From positions 1-64,000 of the forward strand of contig NZ_JACHOU010000014.1 in NCBI RefSeq assembly GCF_014206975.1: a DNA stretch of 64,000 nucleotides, written 5' to 3'. This document shows, in pieces, positions 25,157-34,366 of the stretch. Both the position numbers and the translations under genes were made by a program. The notes below the pieces were generated by a model that searched no databases, was not told the DNA's origin, and saw only the letters and a program-made list of their open reading frames with translations. The stretch comes from Aminobacter aganoensis. GTDB taxonomy: Bacteria > Pseudomonadota > Alphaproteobacteria > Rhizobiales > Rhizobiaceae. How positions within the stretch are numbered: position 1 is the stretch's first letter; every line of letters begins with the position of its first letter.

Positions 25157-26222
25157 GGCGAAGCCCCTTCTCGTTGAACATGTGGAGCGGTGCAGCGGAC
25201 AGCGACAGGCGAACGTCCGCGCCCGGCGCGAGGTCATGCTGCCCCGGCGCTACGACCAGCACCTTCTGGCCGGAGACGTCGGCATGCAGAACGGTTTCCG
25301 AGCCGAGCGCCTCAACCAGCCTGATGGTGGCCGGCAGCCCCTGTTCGCCGCCGATCGAGATGTGATGGGGACGCACGCCCACCGTGACCTTCGCGCCGTT
25401 GGCGATGCCGGCATTGTCGAGCGGGACTTCCAGGCGGTGCCCGCCGGCCAAAGTCGCCACCGTCTTGCCAGGTCCGTTCGTTTCGACAGTGCCTTCGAGA
25501 AAGTTCATGTGCGGCGAGCCGATAAAGCCGGCGACGAAACGGTTCGCCGGCGCATTGTAGAGCTCCAGCGGGGTGCCGACCTGTTCGATGCGGCCGGCAC
25601 GCAGCACCACGATGCGGTCGGCAAGCGTCATCGCCTCGATCTGGTCGTGCGTCACATAAATCATCGTCGCCGACAGCCGCGCATGCAACGCGGCAAGCTC
25701 GGCGCGCGTCGAGCCGCGCAGTTCGGCATCGAGGTTGGACAGCGGCTCGTCGAGAAGGAAGGCGACGGGCCGGCGCACGATCGCACGGCCGATCGCCACG
25801 CGTTGGCGCTGACCGCCGGACAGTTGGCCCGGGCGGCGGTCGAGATACGGCTCGATCTCAAGCATGCGCGCCGCTTCGGCGATGCGTTCCCTGATCTCCG
25901 GCTTCGGCATCCTGGTGTTCTCCAGGCCGAAGGCGAGGTTCTGGCGAACGCTCATATGCGGATAGAGCGCATAGGACTGGAACACCATGGCCAACCCGCG
26001 ATCGGCGGCCGGAACGTTGTTGACCACCGCGCCATCGATGGCGAGTTCCCCGCCGGTCGGCTTTTCCAGCCCGGCGATGATGCGCAGCAACGTGGATTTG
26101 CCGCAACCGGAAGGCCCGACGAAGACGACGAACTCGCCGTCCCCGATCTCGAGATCGATGCCGTGCAGCACATCGACGTTGCCGAACGACTTCGCGACAT
26201 TGGTGAGCTTGATGTGGCCCAT
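25140..26222 (-). CDS. Sugar ABC transporter ATP-binding protein (MalK/UgpC type)
   Basis: A 360-residue ATPase. Walker A GPSGCGKS is at 36-43, Q-loop [10 protein letters not shown] at 81-90, signature LSGGQ at 134-138, and Walker [16 protein letters not shown] from 155. The C-terminal part (from about 240) is a TOBE/OB regulatory domain, for example [12 protein letters not shown]. It energises the importer encoded by the three preceding genes. It starts ten bases after the second permease. MalK-type ATPases serve oligosaccharide importers; the pectin-related neighbours suggest an oligogalacturonide or rhamnogalacturonan substrate. Confidence 0.95.
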   Translation of the reverse strand: MGHIKLTNVAKSFGNVDVLHGIDLEIGDGEFVVFVGPSGCGKSTLLRIIAGLEKPTGGELAIDGAVVNNVPAADRGLAMVFQSYALYPHMSVRQNLAFGLENTRMPKPEIRERIAEAARMLEIEPYLDRRPGQLSGGQRQRVAIGRAIVRRPVAFLLDEPLSNLDAELRGSTRAELAALHARLSATMIYVTHDQIEAMTLADRIVVLRAGRIEQVGTPLELYNAPANRFVAGFIGSPHMNFLEGTVETNGPGKTVATLAGGHRLEVPLDNAGIANGAKVTVGVRPHHISIGGEQGLPATIRLVEALGSETVLHADVSGQKVLVVAPGQHDLAPGADVRLSLSAAPLHMFNEKGLRLGHAV

Positions 26223-26232
26223 GAATATCCCT

Positions 26233-27285
26233 CTATTTCAGTCCGGTGCCGGCGATGCCGGTGGTGATGAAGCGCTGCAGGAAGATGAACACGAGCACGA
26301 CCGGGATCATGGTCACGACGGTCATCGCCAGGATGAAGTGCCACTGCACGTTCAACTCGCCCGAGTAGATGCTCAATCCGACCTGCAGCGTGTAGAGCTC
26401 TTTGCGCGACAGCACGATCAACGGCCACAGGAAGTCGTTCCAGCGCCAGACCACCGAAAAGATGGCAAGCACGGCAAGCGCCGGCGCCGTCAGCGGCAGG
26501 ATGATGCGCCAGTAGATCTGCCATTCCGACGCCTTGTCCATACGCGCGGCATCGACCAGCTCGTCGGGAATGGTCAGCATGTATTGCCTGAGGATGAAGA
26601 CGCCGGTCGGCGTGGCGACCGTCGGCAGGATCACCCCCCACAGGCTGTTGAACAGGCCAAGCGCCGAGACGATCGAGTAGAGCGGCACCATGATTACCGA
26701 CAATGGCACCATCAGCGTCGCCAGGATCACCAGCATCGCTGCCGTCCGGCCCCGGAACTCATACTTGCTCAGTGCGAACGCGGCCATCGAGTTGACCACC
26801 AGCGTGATCAGCGTGGCCACCACCGTCACGAAGACCGAGTTCCAGAGGTAGCGGAAGAAATCGAAATGGGTGAACGGTTCCGTGTAGTTTTCGGTGGCGA
26901 ACGACATCTCGCGCACCGGCGTGCGTTGCGCGATGTTCACCTTGATGATCTCTCCCGGCGCCTTGGGGTCGACCATCTGGCTGACGATGCCGATACGCCG
27001 CACCTCGGCCAGTGTCGCCTTGCTGCCGTCGTCGAGCGTCACCTCGTAGAGGTCGAACGGCTTGTCGAAGCCTTCGACGCTGACCTTCTGGGTCACGTAT
27101 GGCAGGATGGTCGGTGGAAATTCGGCAAGTGCCGCCGGCGTCTTCAGCGACGAGCCGACAAGCCACACGGCCGGGCCGAACATGATGAACAGGCCGCCGA
27201 CGAGCCACACCCAGGTGACTATATCCGTCCAATGCCAGCCCTTGCCGCCCTTGCGGCGGAAGACGAACGCAGCAACGCGGCTCAT
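26233..27285 (-). CDS. Sugar ABC transporter permease (MalG type)
   Basis: From the ATG at 27285 ([16 protein letters not shown]) this is a 350-residue permease with six predicted membrane segments and a long periplasmic loop of about 100 residues between the first two, as in some oligosaccharide importers. The cytoplasmic EAA loop reads [20 protein letters not shown]. The start overlaps the stop of the preceding permease by four bases (ATGA). The open frame continues upstream to 28023, but that portion lies antisense-free over the MalF gene in another frame and is not real. Confidence 0.95.
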   Translation of the reverse strand: MSRVAAFVFRRKGGKGWHWTDIVTWVWLVGGLFIMFGPAVWLVGSSLKTPAALAEFPPTILPYVTQKVSVEGFDKPFDLYEVTLDDGSKATLAEVRRIGIVSQMVDPKAPGEIIKVNIAQRTPVREMSFATENYTEPFTHFDFFRYLWNSVFVTVVATLITLVVNSMAAFALSKYEFRGRTAAMLVILATLMVPLSVIMVPLYSIVSALGLFNSLWGVILPTVATPTGVFILRQYMLTIPDELVDAARMDKASEWQIYWRIILPLTAPALAVLAIFSVVWRWNDFLWPLIVLSRKELYTLQVGLSIYSGELNVQWHFILAMTVVTMIPVVLVFIFLQRFITTGIAGTGLK

Positions 27286-28310
27286 TTGCGGCCTCCGTTC
27301 TTGTCGCTGGAACGGCCGAGGCCGAGTTGCACCAAGGTCAGTACGACCAGCACGACGCCCATCAGGATCGAGGCGGCTGCGGCAAGGCCCGGGTTGCGCA
27401 GTTGCGTCGCAAAACCGGTCTCGTAGATGTACTGGGTCAGGAACAAGGTGCTGGTACCCGGCCCACCGCCGGTCAGCACGTAGACTTCGTCGAAAATCTG
27501 CACGGCGCGTATCAGCACCAGCACGATGACGACGAGAAGATTGGGCATCAGCAGCGGCAAGGTGATGCGCATGAACACGCGCATCGACCGCGTCCCGTCC
27601 ATCTCCGCCGCTTCGTAAAGGTCCTTCGGGATCGCCTGCAAACCGGCAAGCAGGATCAGCGTGTAGAAGCCCATATGCGCCCAGATCGATACGGCAACCG
27701 CCGCTGCGAACGACCATGTCCGATCGTTCAGCCAGGCATAGGGATCGAAGCCGAAGCCGTAGAGCCCGAAATTGAGCAGGCCCTGGCGCTGCAGGATCCA
27801 TTTCCAGATCAATCCGACGACCACCGGAGACAACAGCACCGGAAAGAAGAACATCGCGCGCCAGAAGCTGCGGGCCTTGAGGTCGCGGTTGAGGATCAAC
27901 GCCGTCACCAGCGAGAAGGCTATCATCAGCGTGACCTGCAGGACGACGAACCATCCCGTGTTGCCGACAGCCGTCCAGAACGTGTCTTCGGCGCAGCTGT
28001 TGGGGTCGAGATAGTTGGAGCAATCGAAGAGCCGCGCGTATTGATCGACGCCCACGAAGCTGCGATCCGACAGGAACAGGGCCGACCCGCCGGTCATCGA
28101 GTATGCGAAATTGATGAAGAACGGCAACAATACGAAAATGCCGAAGATCAGCATGTTCGGCAGCAGGAAGAAGGTGGCCATGCCGCCGAGGCCGGCGACC
28201 TTCTGCAGCTTGCGCAGCGGGGCGTCGACGAGCCCCATGGCAAAGCGGACCGGCGCCATTGCGATCTCGCCGACCCGGGGGCCGGTCTTGCCTGAACCAT
28301 CAATCGTCAT
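27282..28310 (-). CDS. Sugar ABC transporter permease (MalF type)
   Basis: A 342-residue inner-membrane permease with about six membrane helices. The EAA loop reads DLYEAAEMDGTRSMRVFMRITLPLL. It starts with ATG at 28310, downstream of a 179-base gap that contains a long perfect hairpin (28437-28475) after the binding-protein gene. It forms the transmembrane pore with the next gene's product. Confidence 0.95.
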   Translation of the reverse strand: MTIDGSGKTGPRVGEIAMAPVRFAMGLVDAPLRKLQKVAGLGGMATFFLLPNMLIFGIFVLLPFFINFAYSMTGGSALFLSDRSFVGVDQYARLFDCSNYLDPNSCAEDTFWTAVGNTGWFVVLQVTLMIAFSLVTALILNRDLKARSFWRAMFFFPVLLSPVVVGLIWKWILQRQGLLNFGLYGFGFDPYAWLNDRTWSFAAAVAVSIWAHMGFYTLILLAGLQAIPKDLYEAAEMDGTRSMRVFMRITLPLLMPNLLVVIVLVLIRAVQIFDEVYVLTGGGPGTSTLFLTQYIYETGFATQLRNPGLAAAASILMGVVLVVLTLVQLGLGRSSDKNGGRK

Positions 28311-28436
28311 CGCACGCCTCCCTCCGCCACGCTGGCTCTGCCCATATCCCGCAGTTCGTTACGATCGCCGCCTGCCGACAGCGGCCATCTGAAAGCAGGC
28401 TCGGCCGGGTGGCGGTGCTCGCTTCATATGCGAGCG

Positions 28437-28475
28437 CCACGGCAGCCGCCCGCTCGAACCTGGCGGCTGCCGTGG
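28437..28475 (-). promoter_or_regulatory. Perfect 14-bp hairpin between binding-protein and permease genes
   Basis: CCACGGCAGCCGCC and GGCGGCTGCCGTGG pair perfectly around an 11-base loop. It lies just after the binding-protein stop (28490) on the transcribed minus strand and has no U tract. Such structures stabilise the upstream mRNA and reduce downstream permease expression, as known for the malE-malF gap. Confidence 0.7.
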
Positions 28476-28489
28476 TTTGTGCTATGCGG

Positions 28490-29758
28490 CTAAAGGCCAG
28501 AATCCTTGACCTTGGCTGCAACGTCGGCATCGATGCGCGAGAACGCTTCCTCGAGCGTCAGCTCGCCGGCTGCCGCTTGGCTTACGCGCGTGACGAGCGC
28601 ACCGTAATAGGCATCCGACCAAAACCAGCCAGGCAATTTCTGCGCAACGTCCGACAGGCCAGCCGTCGCTGCGACGAACGTATTCAGGGCGGCCTTCGCC
28701 TGGGCGTCATCCGTCTTGAATTCCAGGCCCTTGGCAACCAGGCCCTTGTGCGCCGGCAGGAACAGCGTGCGTTCGGAGAACTCCTTCACGACGTCCTCGC
28801 GCGCCAGATAGTCCATCACCTTGGCCACTTCCTGCGGGTTCTTCGTGTATTTGATTGCGACGAGGCCGGCACCGCCCGGCATGCCGGTGCAGTTGACCGT
28901 GCCGCATGGGCTTGCGGTTGCGACCCAGTCGAAATTGGAGCCGATCTTGGTGGAGAAGTTCGGCACCTGCCACGAACCCGAATAATAATAAGCGAGCTGG
29001 CCGTTGATGAAGTCGTCCGCGCCGGCGCGATAGGTCGAGCCTGCCGCCGAAACCCAGACGTCCTTGCTCATGGTTCCATCCGCCACCCAGCCGACGAACT
29101 TGCCGATGAAAGCCTTGGCGCCATCGTCGAGGGGTGCCGGCTTGCCGTCGGCGCCGATGTAGTTCGCGCCATAGGAGACGTTCGGGCCGGTGAGCCGGTG
29201 TCCGGAGCGGTCAAGCGCCATGGCAAACGGCACCTGCTGGCTTTCCGCCACCTGCTTCGCAGCTTTCGCCCAATCGTCCCAGGTCGCCTCTTTCGAGGGA
29301 ATGGCTACACCGGCCTGCTCGAACAGCGTCTTGTTGGCGAAGCCGCCGGCCAAGGTGATCTGTGTCATGAAGCCCGAAATCTGGTTCGAGCCGTCGGGGC
29401 GCATCCAATCGGCCTGGCCGCCAAAGTTCTCGTCCCAGTACGCGGCGTCGGCCACCAGCGGACGCAGGTCGAGCCAGTGCGGGCTCAGCGCCTTCAGGTT
29501 GGTGACACGGGCGATGTCCGGCCCGGCGCCAGCTTCGAGCTGCACCGGCAGCTGCTCGCGCACGACGCTGTAGGAAACATTGTCGAGAATGACGTTGATG
29601 CCGGGATTGTCCTTCATGAACCGGCCGAGCAGATCCTGCAGGACCTCTCCCTCGACACCGTCGGAATACCACATGATGCGGACTTCGCCAGCAAACGCAG
29701 CCGTCGACGACAACAGGCCGACGGCGAATGCCGCGAGCATCGTATTGATCTTGTTCAT
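28490..29758 (-). CDS. Sugar ABC transporter substrate-binding protein (family 1 extracellular solute-binding)
   Basis: From the ATG at 29758 (MNKINTMLAAFAVG) this is a 422-residue periplasmic protein with a signal peptide of about 22 residues (...STAAFA). The mature start VRIMWYSDGVEGEVLQDLL and the segment VQLEAGAGPDIARV are typical of MalE-like cluster-B binding proteins. There is a pair of Cys residues in SPCGTVNCTG that could form a disulfide. The ribosome-binding site is GGAGGAGAAGA. It follows the 827-residue protein gene and precedes the permeases. The ligand is probably an oligosaccharide released from pectin, inferred from context. Confidence 0.93.
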   Translation of the reverse strand: MNKINTMLAAFAVGLLSSTAAFAGEVRIMWYSDGVEGEVLQDLLGRFMKDNPGINVILDNVSYSVVREQLPVQLEAGAGPDIARVTNLKALSPHWLDLRPLVADAAYWDENFGGQADWMRPDGSNQISGFMTQITLAGGFANKTLFEQAGVAIPSKEATWDDWAKAAKQVAESQQVPFAMALDRSGHRLTGPNVSYGANYIGADGKPAPLDDGAKAFIGKFVGWVADGTMSKDVWVSAAGSTYRAGADDFINGQLAYYYSGSWQVPNFSTKIGSNFDWVATASPCGTVNCTGMPGGAGLVAIKYTKNPQEVAKVMDYLAREDVVKEFSERTLFLPAHKGLVAKGLEFKTDDAQAKAALNTFVAATAGLSDVAQKLPGWFWSDAYYGALVTRVSQAAAGELTLEEAFSRIDADVAAKVKDSGL

Positions 29759-29811
29759 CTTCTTCTCCTCCTCCACCTTTGACGAGCCCTCACCGCCCGC
29801 CCCAAGACGCG

Positions 29812-29833
29812 GCACCGGCACGAAAGCCGGTGC
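29812..29833 (-). promoter_or_regulatory. Hairpin between the 827-residue gene and the binding-protein gene
   Basis: GCACCGGC and GCCGGTGC pair around a six-base loop ACGAAA. It lies eight bases after the stop of the upstream gene, without a T run, so it is more likely an mRNA-processing or stabilising element than a full terminator. Confidence 0.5.
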
Positions 29834-29841
29834 TGCGCCAA

Positions 29842-32325
29842 TCATGTCGTCGCCAGCGTGGCGACCTCGCCGGCCACCGTGTAGCTGCCTGGCGAAATGG
29901 TCCGGCCTTCGGCCTGTACCGAGCCGTCGGAATGGAACCTCACTGTTCCGTAGTCCGGGTCCTCGACGACGAAGGTGCCGTCGGCATCTTCGCTGACCGC
30001 AAGCGCCGAATACCTGGATTCGACCGCACTCAATTCGCCGGCGGTGCATACACGCACGATCCAGCGCGTCTTGCGGCCATATTGGCGCAGTTCCGCATGG
30101 GCCGAGGGGCCATCCTCGACGGCCACGAATTCCGTGCTGCCGCGCAGCAGAACCGCGCCCCGCCCGCTGCGGGCCATGGCGAGACTGCCGCCAACCTTAC
30201 TCTCGTCGAATTCGGCGGTCGGGAACCAGGCATGGGTAAAGTCGGGCTGCTCGTCGAAGGTCGAGAAGTCGAGCACCGCCAGGCCACGATACTGCTGCGC
30301 CCGGGGCAGCGTACCGCAGCCGCCCCAGAAAGACGGCCGGCCGTAGCCGAACTGGATTGTCTCGCCGGGATGATTGATCCAGACCGCAGCCTCCGGACGT
30401 TCACCGATCCGCAGGTGCAGCACAGTCTCCTGATAGCCCCACTCGTTCCAGCGATAGTGGGCCGCCGAGCCCATCGCGAAATCGCGGCTCTTGTAATGGT
30501 AGAGCTTGGCGAAACTGTTCTCACCCTGGGCAAAGCGCCATTCCTGATGTGCGTCGTCCTGATGGCCGGCAACCGCGTGCAGGGCTTCAGGTACGCTCAG
30601 GCCGTGGTCGCGCAGACAGACCGCAAGTTGCGGCAGCGCATGGACGCGGCGCCCGTACCAGCCCTTGCCCCAGAGCAGGCGTGCCACGCCGGAGAGTTCG
30701 AGCGAACGGCCGGCGCAGAGCGTGTGTTCGTATGACCGGCCCTGCGCTGCCGTAACGGCGCCATTGTGCGCCGAGCGGGCAATGATTTCGCAAAGCCGCA
30801 CGATGCCGCGCTTGGCACGCTCGGCGATGTCGTGATCAGGCGACAGGGCGGCCAGCGCGGTCAGGCCCTTGAGGTCGATCGGGAAATATGGCGCCGAGTT
30901 GAACTCGGCCATTTCCCACGCCTCGAAATGATCGAGCCAGGCCCGCACCCGGGCGGCACCGATCGCACTCTGCTCGGCGCCTTTGCGACCGGAGCGAACG
31001 AAAATGCTGTCCGGCAGCAGGTGGCCGGCAAGATAGGCCGAGGTGTGGAAGAGCAATGCGTGGTTTTCGGAAAAGTACCACTGCACGTCGTTGCCTGGCT
31101 CGTCCATCCAGTAGCGGTAGTTGAGGATGGCCCTGTCGATGCGCGCGCGTGTGCCTGCACCGATATCCGCACCCCAGACGGTGCGCGACCAGATCAGCGG
31201 GACAAGCGAGAAATCGGCGCAGTCGTGGCAGTCCATAATCGACGGCAGGATCTCCTCGATCATGGCGTCCGTGTCGGCGCCCGCGCGTCCGCTTGCCAGC
31301 CGCGCGAAAGCGCGCACCGTGTCGCGCTCTGAGTATTCGGAGACCTCGTCCAGCGTCGCTGTGATCCTGTCGGCAAGCGCCAGGGGCGCCTCACCCTGGC
31401 GGCCGGCATGACAGATCTCGACGCCGAGGGAGCGCGAGGCGACGAAGCCGCCTGCATCCAGCGTGATGCGAAAATGGCGGAAATCGGCCGGTGCCTTCTC
31501 CGACGGGCCTGTGTTTAGGCACGTTTCGCCTGCCTTGAGGACAAAGTCGTGGTCGAAGCGTTCGGTCGACATGAAGTCGCCCTCGACGGCGACGTTGACC
31601 TTGACGTCGATCGGAAGCGGCCTGGCGAACAGCAGGTTGATGTCGCCTTCAAAATAGGCTGTGCGGTCAAGGTGCATGCCGTCGAGCGCTGCTTCGACGC
31701 TTGCCGCGGTGTCATCGCTTACCGGTACCGGCACGGCAACGCTCGCCTTGGGCCCGGAGAGATAGTCCAGTTGGAAAAAGTAGCGCGCGTCGCGCTCGGC
31801 CAGGTCGTCGAAAAAGACGACGATCTCGTTCAAGCCAGCCTCGAGCGGCAGCTCGAACTCCGACTTCGCCTCGAGATTGCGGCTGTAGGGTGCCGTCCAG
31901 CCGGCTTCGGCTCCGTTTAGCCACAGGACGGCACCGCCACAAGTGCCGAGCCTAACCTTGGCGAGGCCGGCAACGTCCGCGGCGATGTATGTACGAGCCC
32001 AGGTCGCCAGCCGCGTCGGGCGGAACCAGAAACCGGAGAGGTCGAGACGCGGCGATCCGAATGGCAACCACCAGCGGACGGCCTCGAACGCGCCGCGCAC
32101 GTCCGGCCGCTTGCCGCGGTAACGTCCGGCAAAGATCGTCCGGCACGGATATTCGTGCGGAATGAAATTCTTGTGCTTGGTCAGGAAGAAGAAGGGATCC
32201 ATCTCTCCCTTCATCGGCGCGTCGGGCACATCGAAACGCTCCTCGGCGACGGTGCCGAACTGCCAGTAGCGAATGGCTTCGCCGGAGCCCAGGGCCTTCT
32301 TCATGTGCGACAACGCTTCGGTCAT
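29842..32325 (-). CDS. Large uncharacterised protein, probable polysaccharide-degrading enzyme
   Basis: From the ATG at 32325 (MTEALSHMKK), which overlaps the kduI stop by four bases, this is an 827-residue cytoplasmic protein without signal peptide. Residues about 90-210 resemble a galactose-binding-like beta-sandwich (LGTCGGAVLWLNGAEAGWTA; then ELPLEAGLNEIVVFFDDL). The central part (about 360-640) is helix-rich with aromatic and acidic residues (WYFSENHALLFHTSAYLAG, FEAWEMAEFNSAPYFPID), the look of an alpha/alpha-barrel glycosidase or lyase. The C-terminus is beta-rich. I cannot place it in a named CAZy family. Its position between kduI and the importer argues for action on imported pectin-type oligosaccharides. 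Confidence 0.8.
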   Translation of the reverse strand: MTEALSHMKKALGSGEAIRYWQFGTVAEERFDVPDAPMKGEMDPFFFLTKHKNFIPHEYPCRTIFAGRYRGKRPDVRGAFEAVRWWLPFGSPRLDLSGFWFRPTRLATWARTYIAADVAGLAKVRLGTCGGAVLWLNGAEAGWTAPYSRNLEAKSEFELPLEAGLNEIVVFFDDLAERDARYFFQLDYLSGPKASVAVPVPVSDDTAASVEAALDGMHLDRTAYFEGDINLLFARPLPIDVKVNVAVEGDFMSTERFDHDFVLKAGETCLNTGPSEKAPADFRHFRITLDAGGFVASRSLGVEICHAGRQGEAPLALADRITATLDEVSEYSERDTVRAFARLASGRAGADTDAMIEEILPSIMDCHDCADFSLVPLIWSRTVWGADIGAGTRARIDRAILNYRYWMDEPGNDVQWYFSENHALLFHTSAYLAGHLLPDSIFVRSGRKGAEQSAIGAARVRAWLDHFEAWEMAEFNSAPYFPIDLKGLTALAALSPDHDIAERAKRGIVRLCEIIARSAHNGAVTAAQGRSYEHTLCAGRSLELSGVARLLWGKGWYGRRVHALPQLAVCLRDHGLSVPEALHAVAGHQDDAHQEWRFAQGENSFAKLYHYKSRDFAMGSAAHYRWNEWGYQETVLHLRIGERPEAAVWINHPGETIQFGYGRPSFWGGCGTLPRAQQYRGLAVLDFSTFDEQPDFTHAWFPTAEFDESKVGGSLAMARSGRGAVLLRGSTEFVAVEDGPSAHAELRQYGRKTRWIVRVCTAGELSAVESRYSALAVSEDADGTFVVEDPDYGTVRFHSDGSVQAEGRTISPGSYTVAGEVATLATT

Positions 32326-33152
32326 TTCAGTTCCGTCAGGGCCACTGGCGCTACGTCGTTGTATTCCTGGTTTTCGCCGGTCATGCCCCAGACGAAGGCG
32401 TAGGGACCGGTGCCGGCGCCCATGTGGATCGACCATGCCGGGGACAGCACTGCATCGCCGTTGGCGACAACCAGATGACGGGTTTCCTGCGGCTGCCCCA
32501 TCAGGTGCACGACCCGGTCCTGTTCGGCGAGGTCGAAATAGCAGTAGGCCTCCATCCGCCGTTCGTGCACATGCGGCGGCATGGTGTTCCAGACGCTACC
32601 TTCGGCAAGATCGGTGATACCCATCAGAAGCAGGCAGGACGGTGCCACTTCCGGATGGATGTACATGGCAAGCCGGCGCTTGTTGGACCGGCTGATGTCG
32701 CCTAGGTCGAGCGCCTTGGACTGCTCCTTGGTGATCAGCCGATGCGGATGGTCAGTCCCGGCGGGGACGGAGTTCATGTAGAACCGCGCCGGCGATCCCG
32801 CCGAAGCGCTCGCCATGGTGATCTCCCTTGCGCCGCGGCCGACATAAAGCACGTCGCGGTTCTGGAGGGTAAAAAGCTGGCCGTCGACGCTGATCGTGCC
32901 GGCGCCGCCGAGGTTGGCGATGCCCATTTCGCGCGCCGACAGCAGATACTCCGTGCCGATCTCCTTGCCGGATCCGAAGGAGACGCTGTTCGCCACCGGC
33001 ATGGCGCCGCCGAGAATGAGCCGATCGACATGGGTATAGGTTAAGCTGACCGCGTCGGCGGCAAACAGGTCGCTGATCAGAAACGCATCGCGCAGGCGCT
33101 GCGTGTCGTAGCTCTTGATGTCCTCGGGCGCTGCCCCGTACAAAACTTTCAT
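32322..33152 (-). CDS. kduI: 5-dehydro-4-deoxy-D-glucuronate isomerase
   Basis: A 276-residue enzyme beginning MKVLYGAAPEDIKSYDTQRL. It shows the KduI zinc site: His residues and Glu in MPPHVHERRMEAYCYFDL and a further His in WSIHMGAGTG. It converts 4-deoxy-L-threo-5-hexosulose uronate (from unsaturated uronates) to 3-deoxy-D-glycero-2,5-hexodiulosonate, the substrate of KduD. It overlaps the GH105-type gene upstream and the 827-residue gene downstream by four bases each. This gene is the firmest evidence that the operon handles pectin-derived uronates. Confidence 0.96.
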   Translation of the reverse strand: MKVLYGAAPEDIKSYDTQRLRDAFLISDLFAADAVSLTYTHVDRLILGGAMPVANSVSFGSGKEIGTEYLLSAREMGIANLGGAGTISVDGQLFTLQNRDVLYVGRGAREITMASASAGSPARFYMNSVPAGTDHPHRLITKEQSKALDLGDISRSNKRRLAMYIHPEVAPSCLLLMGITDLAEGSVWNTMPPHVHERRMEAYCYFDLAEQDRVVHLMGQPQETRHLVVANGDAVLSPAWSIHMGAGTGPYAFVWGMTGENQEYNDVAPVALTELK

Positions 33153-34249
33153 GCTGCCTGTCCTTCTGCGCCGACATGATGCAAGGCTTCGGACAGGCAC
33201 AGGATCGCCAGTGCCTGGCCGTAGCCGGTCGGTTGAATTGGAATGTCCTTGTAGAACTGGAGATCGTGGCCCATGCGCGTGCCGTAGGAGACGTTGAGCA
33301 CGGTGCCGGTCTCGTCGATATTCTCCATCACCGCCTGGAGCGCCCTCAGTCCGGCAGCCTGCCAGGCCGGCGTTCCGAGGCCGAGGCGATAGCCCTTGAG
33401 CAGCCCGTAGCCGATGCCGGCAGTAGCGGAGATTTCCTCGTAAGAGGTGTTGTCGTCGAGCAGCGTGCGCCACGCGCCAGACGACGCCTGCAATGGCAGC
33501 AGCGCATCGACCTGCGCAACCAGCACGCCCAGGAGATAGTCCTTCACCGGCTTCGCCATCTCGGCGAGATCGAAGAGATCGAGGATACCGGCCGTGACCC
33601 AGGCATTGCCGCGCGCCCAGCGCGCTTCGGCAAAGTTGTGCCGTCCATCGAAGGTCCAGCCATGGAACCACAAGCCGGTATGGGTGTCGGCGAGATAGCG
33701 CGCGTGAACAAGAAACTGCCGGGACGCCTCGTCGATCAGCTCGCGCCGCCCGCTCGCCTGGCCATAGGAGGCCAAAAACAGCGCGACCATGTAGAGCGTG
33801 TCGTCCCACAGTTCGTTGTCGTTGACCTTGTCGGAGACATGATGCTCGAAGCCGCCTTCCGGTGTCCGCCCCATCTCGGAGATGACACGGTCCGCCCATT
33901 GGTCGAGCAGCGGCTGCCAGCGCGGATCCCTCGTCTTCGCCCACAGCACGGAAAGGCCGAGCATCGGTGCGGTGGTGTTGACGTTGAGCTGTGGCAGCCC
34001 GGAATCGAGCCGCGCGGCATACCAGTTTTCGACGAGCAGGCGCAGATCGTCGCGCCCGGTGAACAGCCACAACCGGATCAGCCCGTAGAGGCCTACGCCT
34101 TGCGGCCATTCCCAGCTGTCGAAGCTGATGTAGTCCCCGGCGGACCCGTCGAGATTCGGCTCATGGAATCGACCTTCGTGCTTGAGGCCGGTCATTCCGG
34201 CGACAAGACGATCGAGACCGACACGAATATCGCGGCCGTTCGGGGCCAT
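33149..34249 (-). CDS. Glycoside hydrolase family 88/105, unsaturated rhamnogalacturonyl hydrolase-like
   Basis: From the ATG at 34249 with GGAGAGGAG upstream, this is a 366-residue alpha/alpha-barrel protein without signal peptide. Family motifs include NDNELWDDTLYMVALFLA with the catalytic Asp region, HGWTFDGRHNFAEARWARGNAW, and GYGQALAILCLSEAL at the end. GH105 enzymes remove the unsaturated galacturonic acid left by lyases at the end of rhamnogalacturonan or glucuronan oligomers, making the KduI substrate. The cytoplasmic location fits oligomers brought in by the downstream importer. It is the first gene of the operon, divergent from lacI. The frame extends upstream to 34312 but with no better start. 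Confidence 0.92.
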   Translation of the reverse strand: MAPNGRDIRVGLDRLVAGMTGLKHEGRFHEPNLDGSAGDYISFDSWEWPQGVGLYGLIRLWLFTGRDDLRLLVENWYAARLDSGLPQLNVNTTAPMLGLSVLWAKTRDPRWQPLLDQWADRVISEMGRTPEGGFEHHVSDKVNDNELWDDTLYMVALFLASYGQASGRRELIDEASRQFLVHARYLADTHTGLWFHGWTFDGRHNFAEARWARGNAWVTAGILDLFDLAEMAKPVKDYLLGVLVAQVDALLPLQASSGAWRTLLDDNTSYEEISATAGIGYGLLKGYRLGLGTPAWQAAGLRALQAVMENIDETGTVLNVSYGTRMGHDLQFYKDIPIQPTGYGQALAILCLSEALHHVGAEGQAA

Positions 34250-34326
34250 GGCGCGCTCCTCTCCAAGACCGCTTTGGCGGGCGGCACCGCGTCCGGATAA
34301 AGCCATCGCCAAATCTCTTGCGCAAT

Positions 34327-34343
34327 ATGAAAATTTTTCTCAT
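34327..34343. promoter_or_regulatory. Probable LacI-family operator between the pectin operon and its regulator
   Basis: ATGAAAATTTTTCTCAT is a near-perfect inverted repeat (one mismatch) and AT-rich in a high-GC background. It lies 24 bases before the lacI-type start and 78 bases before the GH105 start, where it could control both directions. Confidence 0.5.
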
Positions 34344-34366
34344 CATGTCAGCATGGAGGCGACGAC

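Noticed and set aside
27286-28023. N-terminal extension of the MalG-type permease frame
   Set aside because: It runs out of frame over the MalF-type gene, is Arg/Gly-rich and has no family similarity; the ATGA overlap at 27282-27285 marks the true start.
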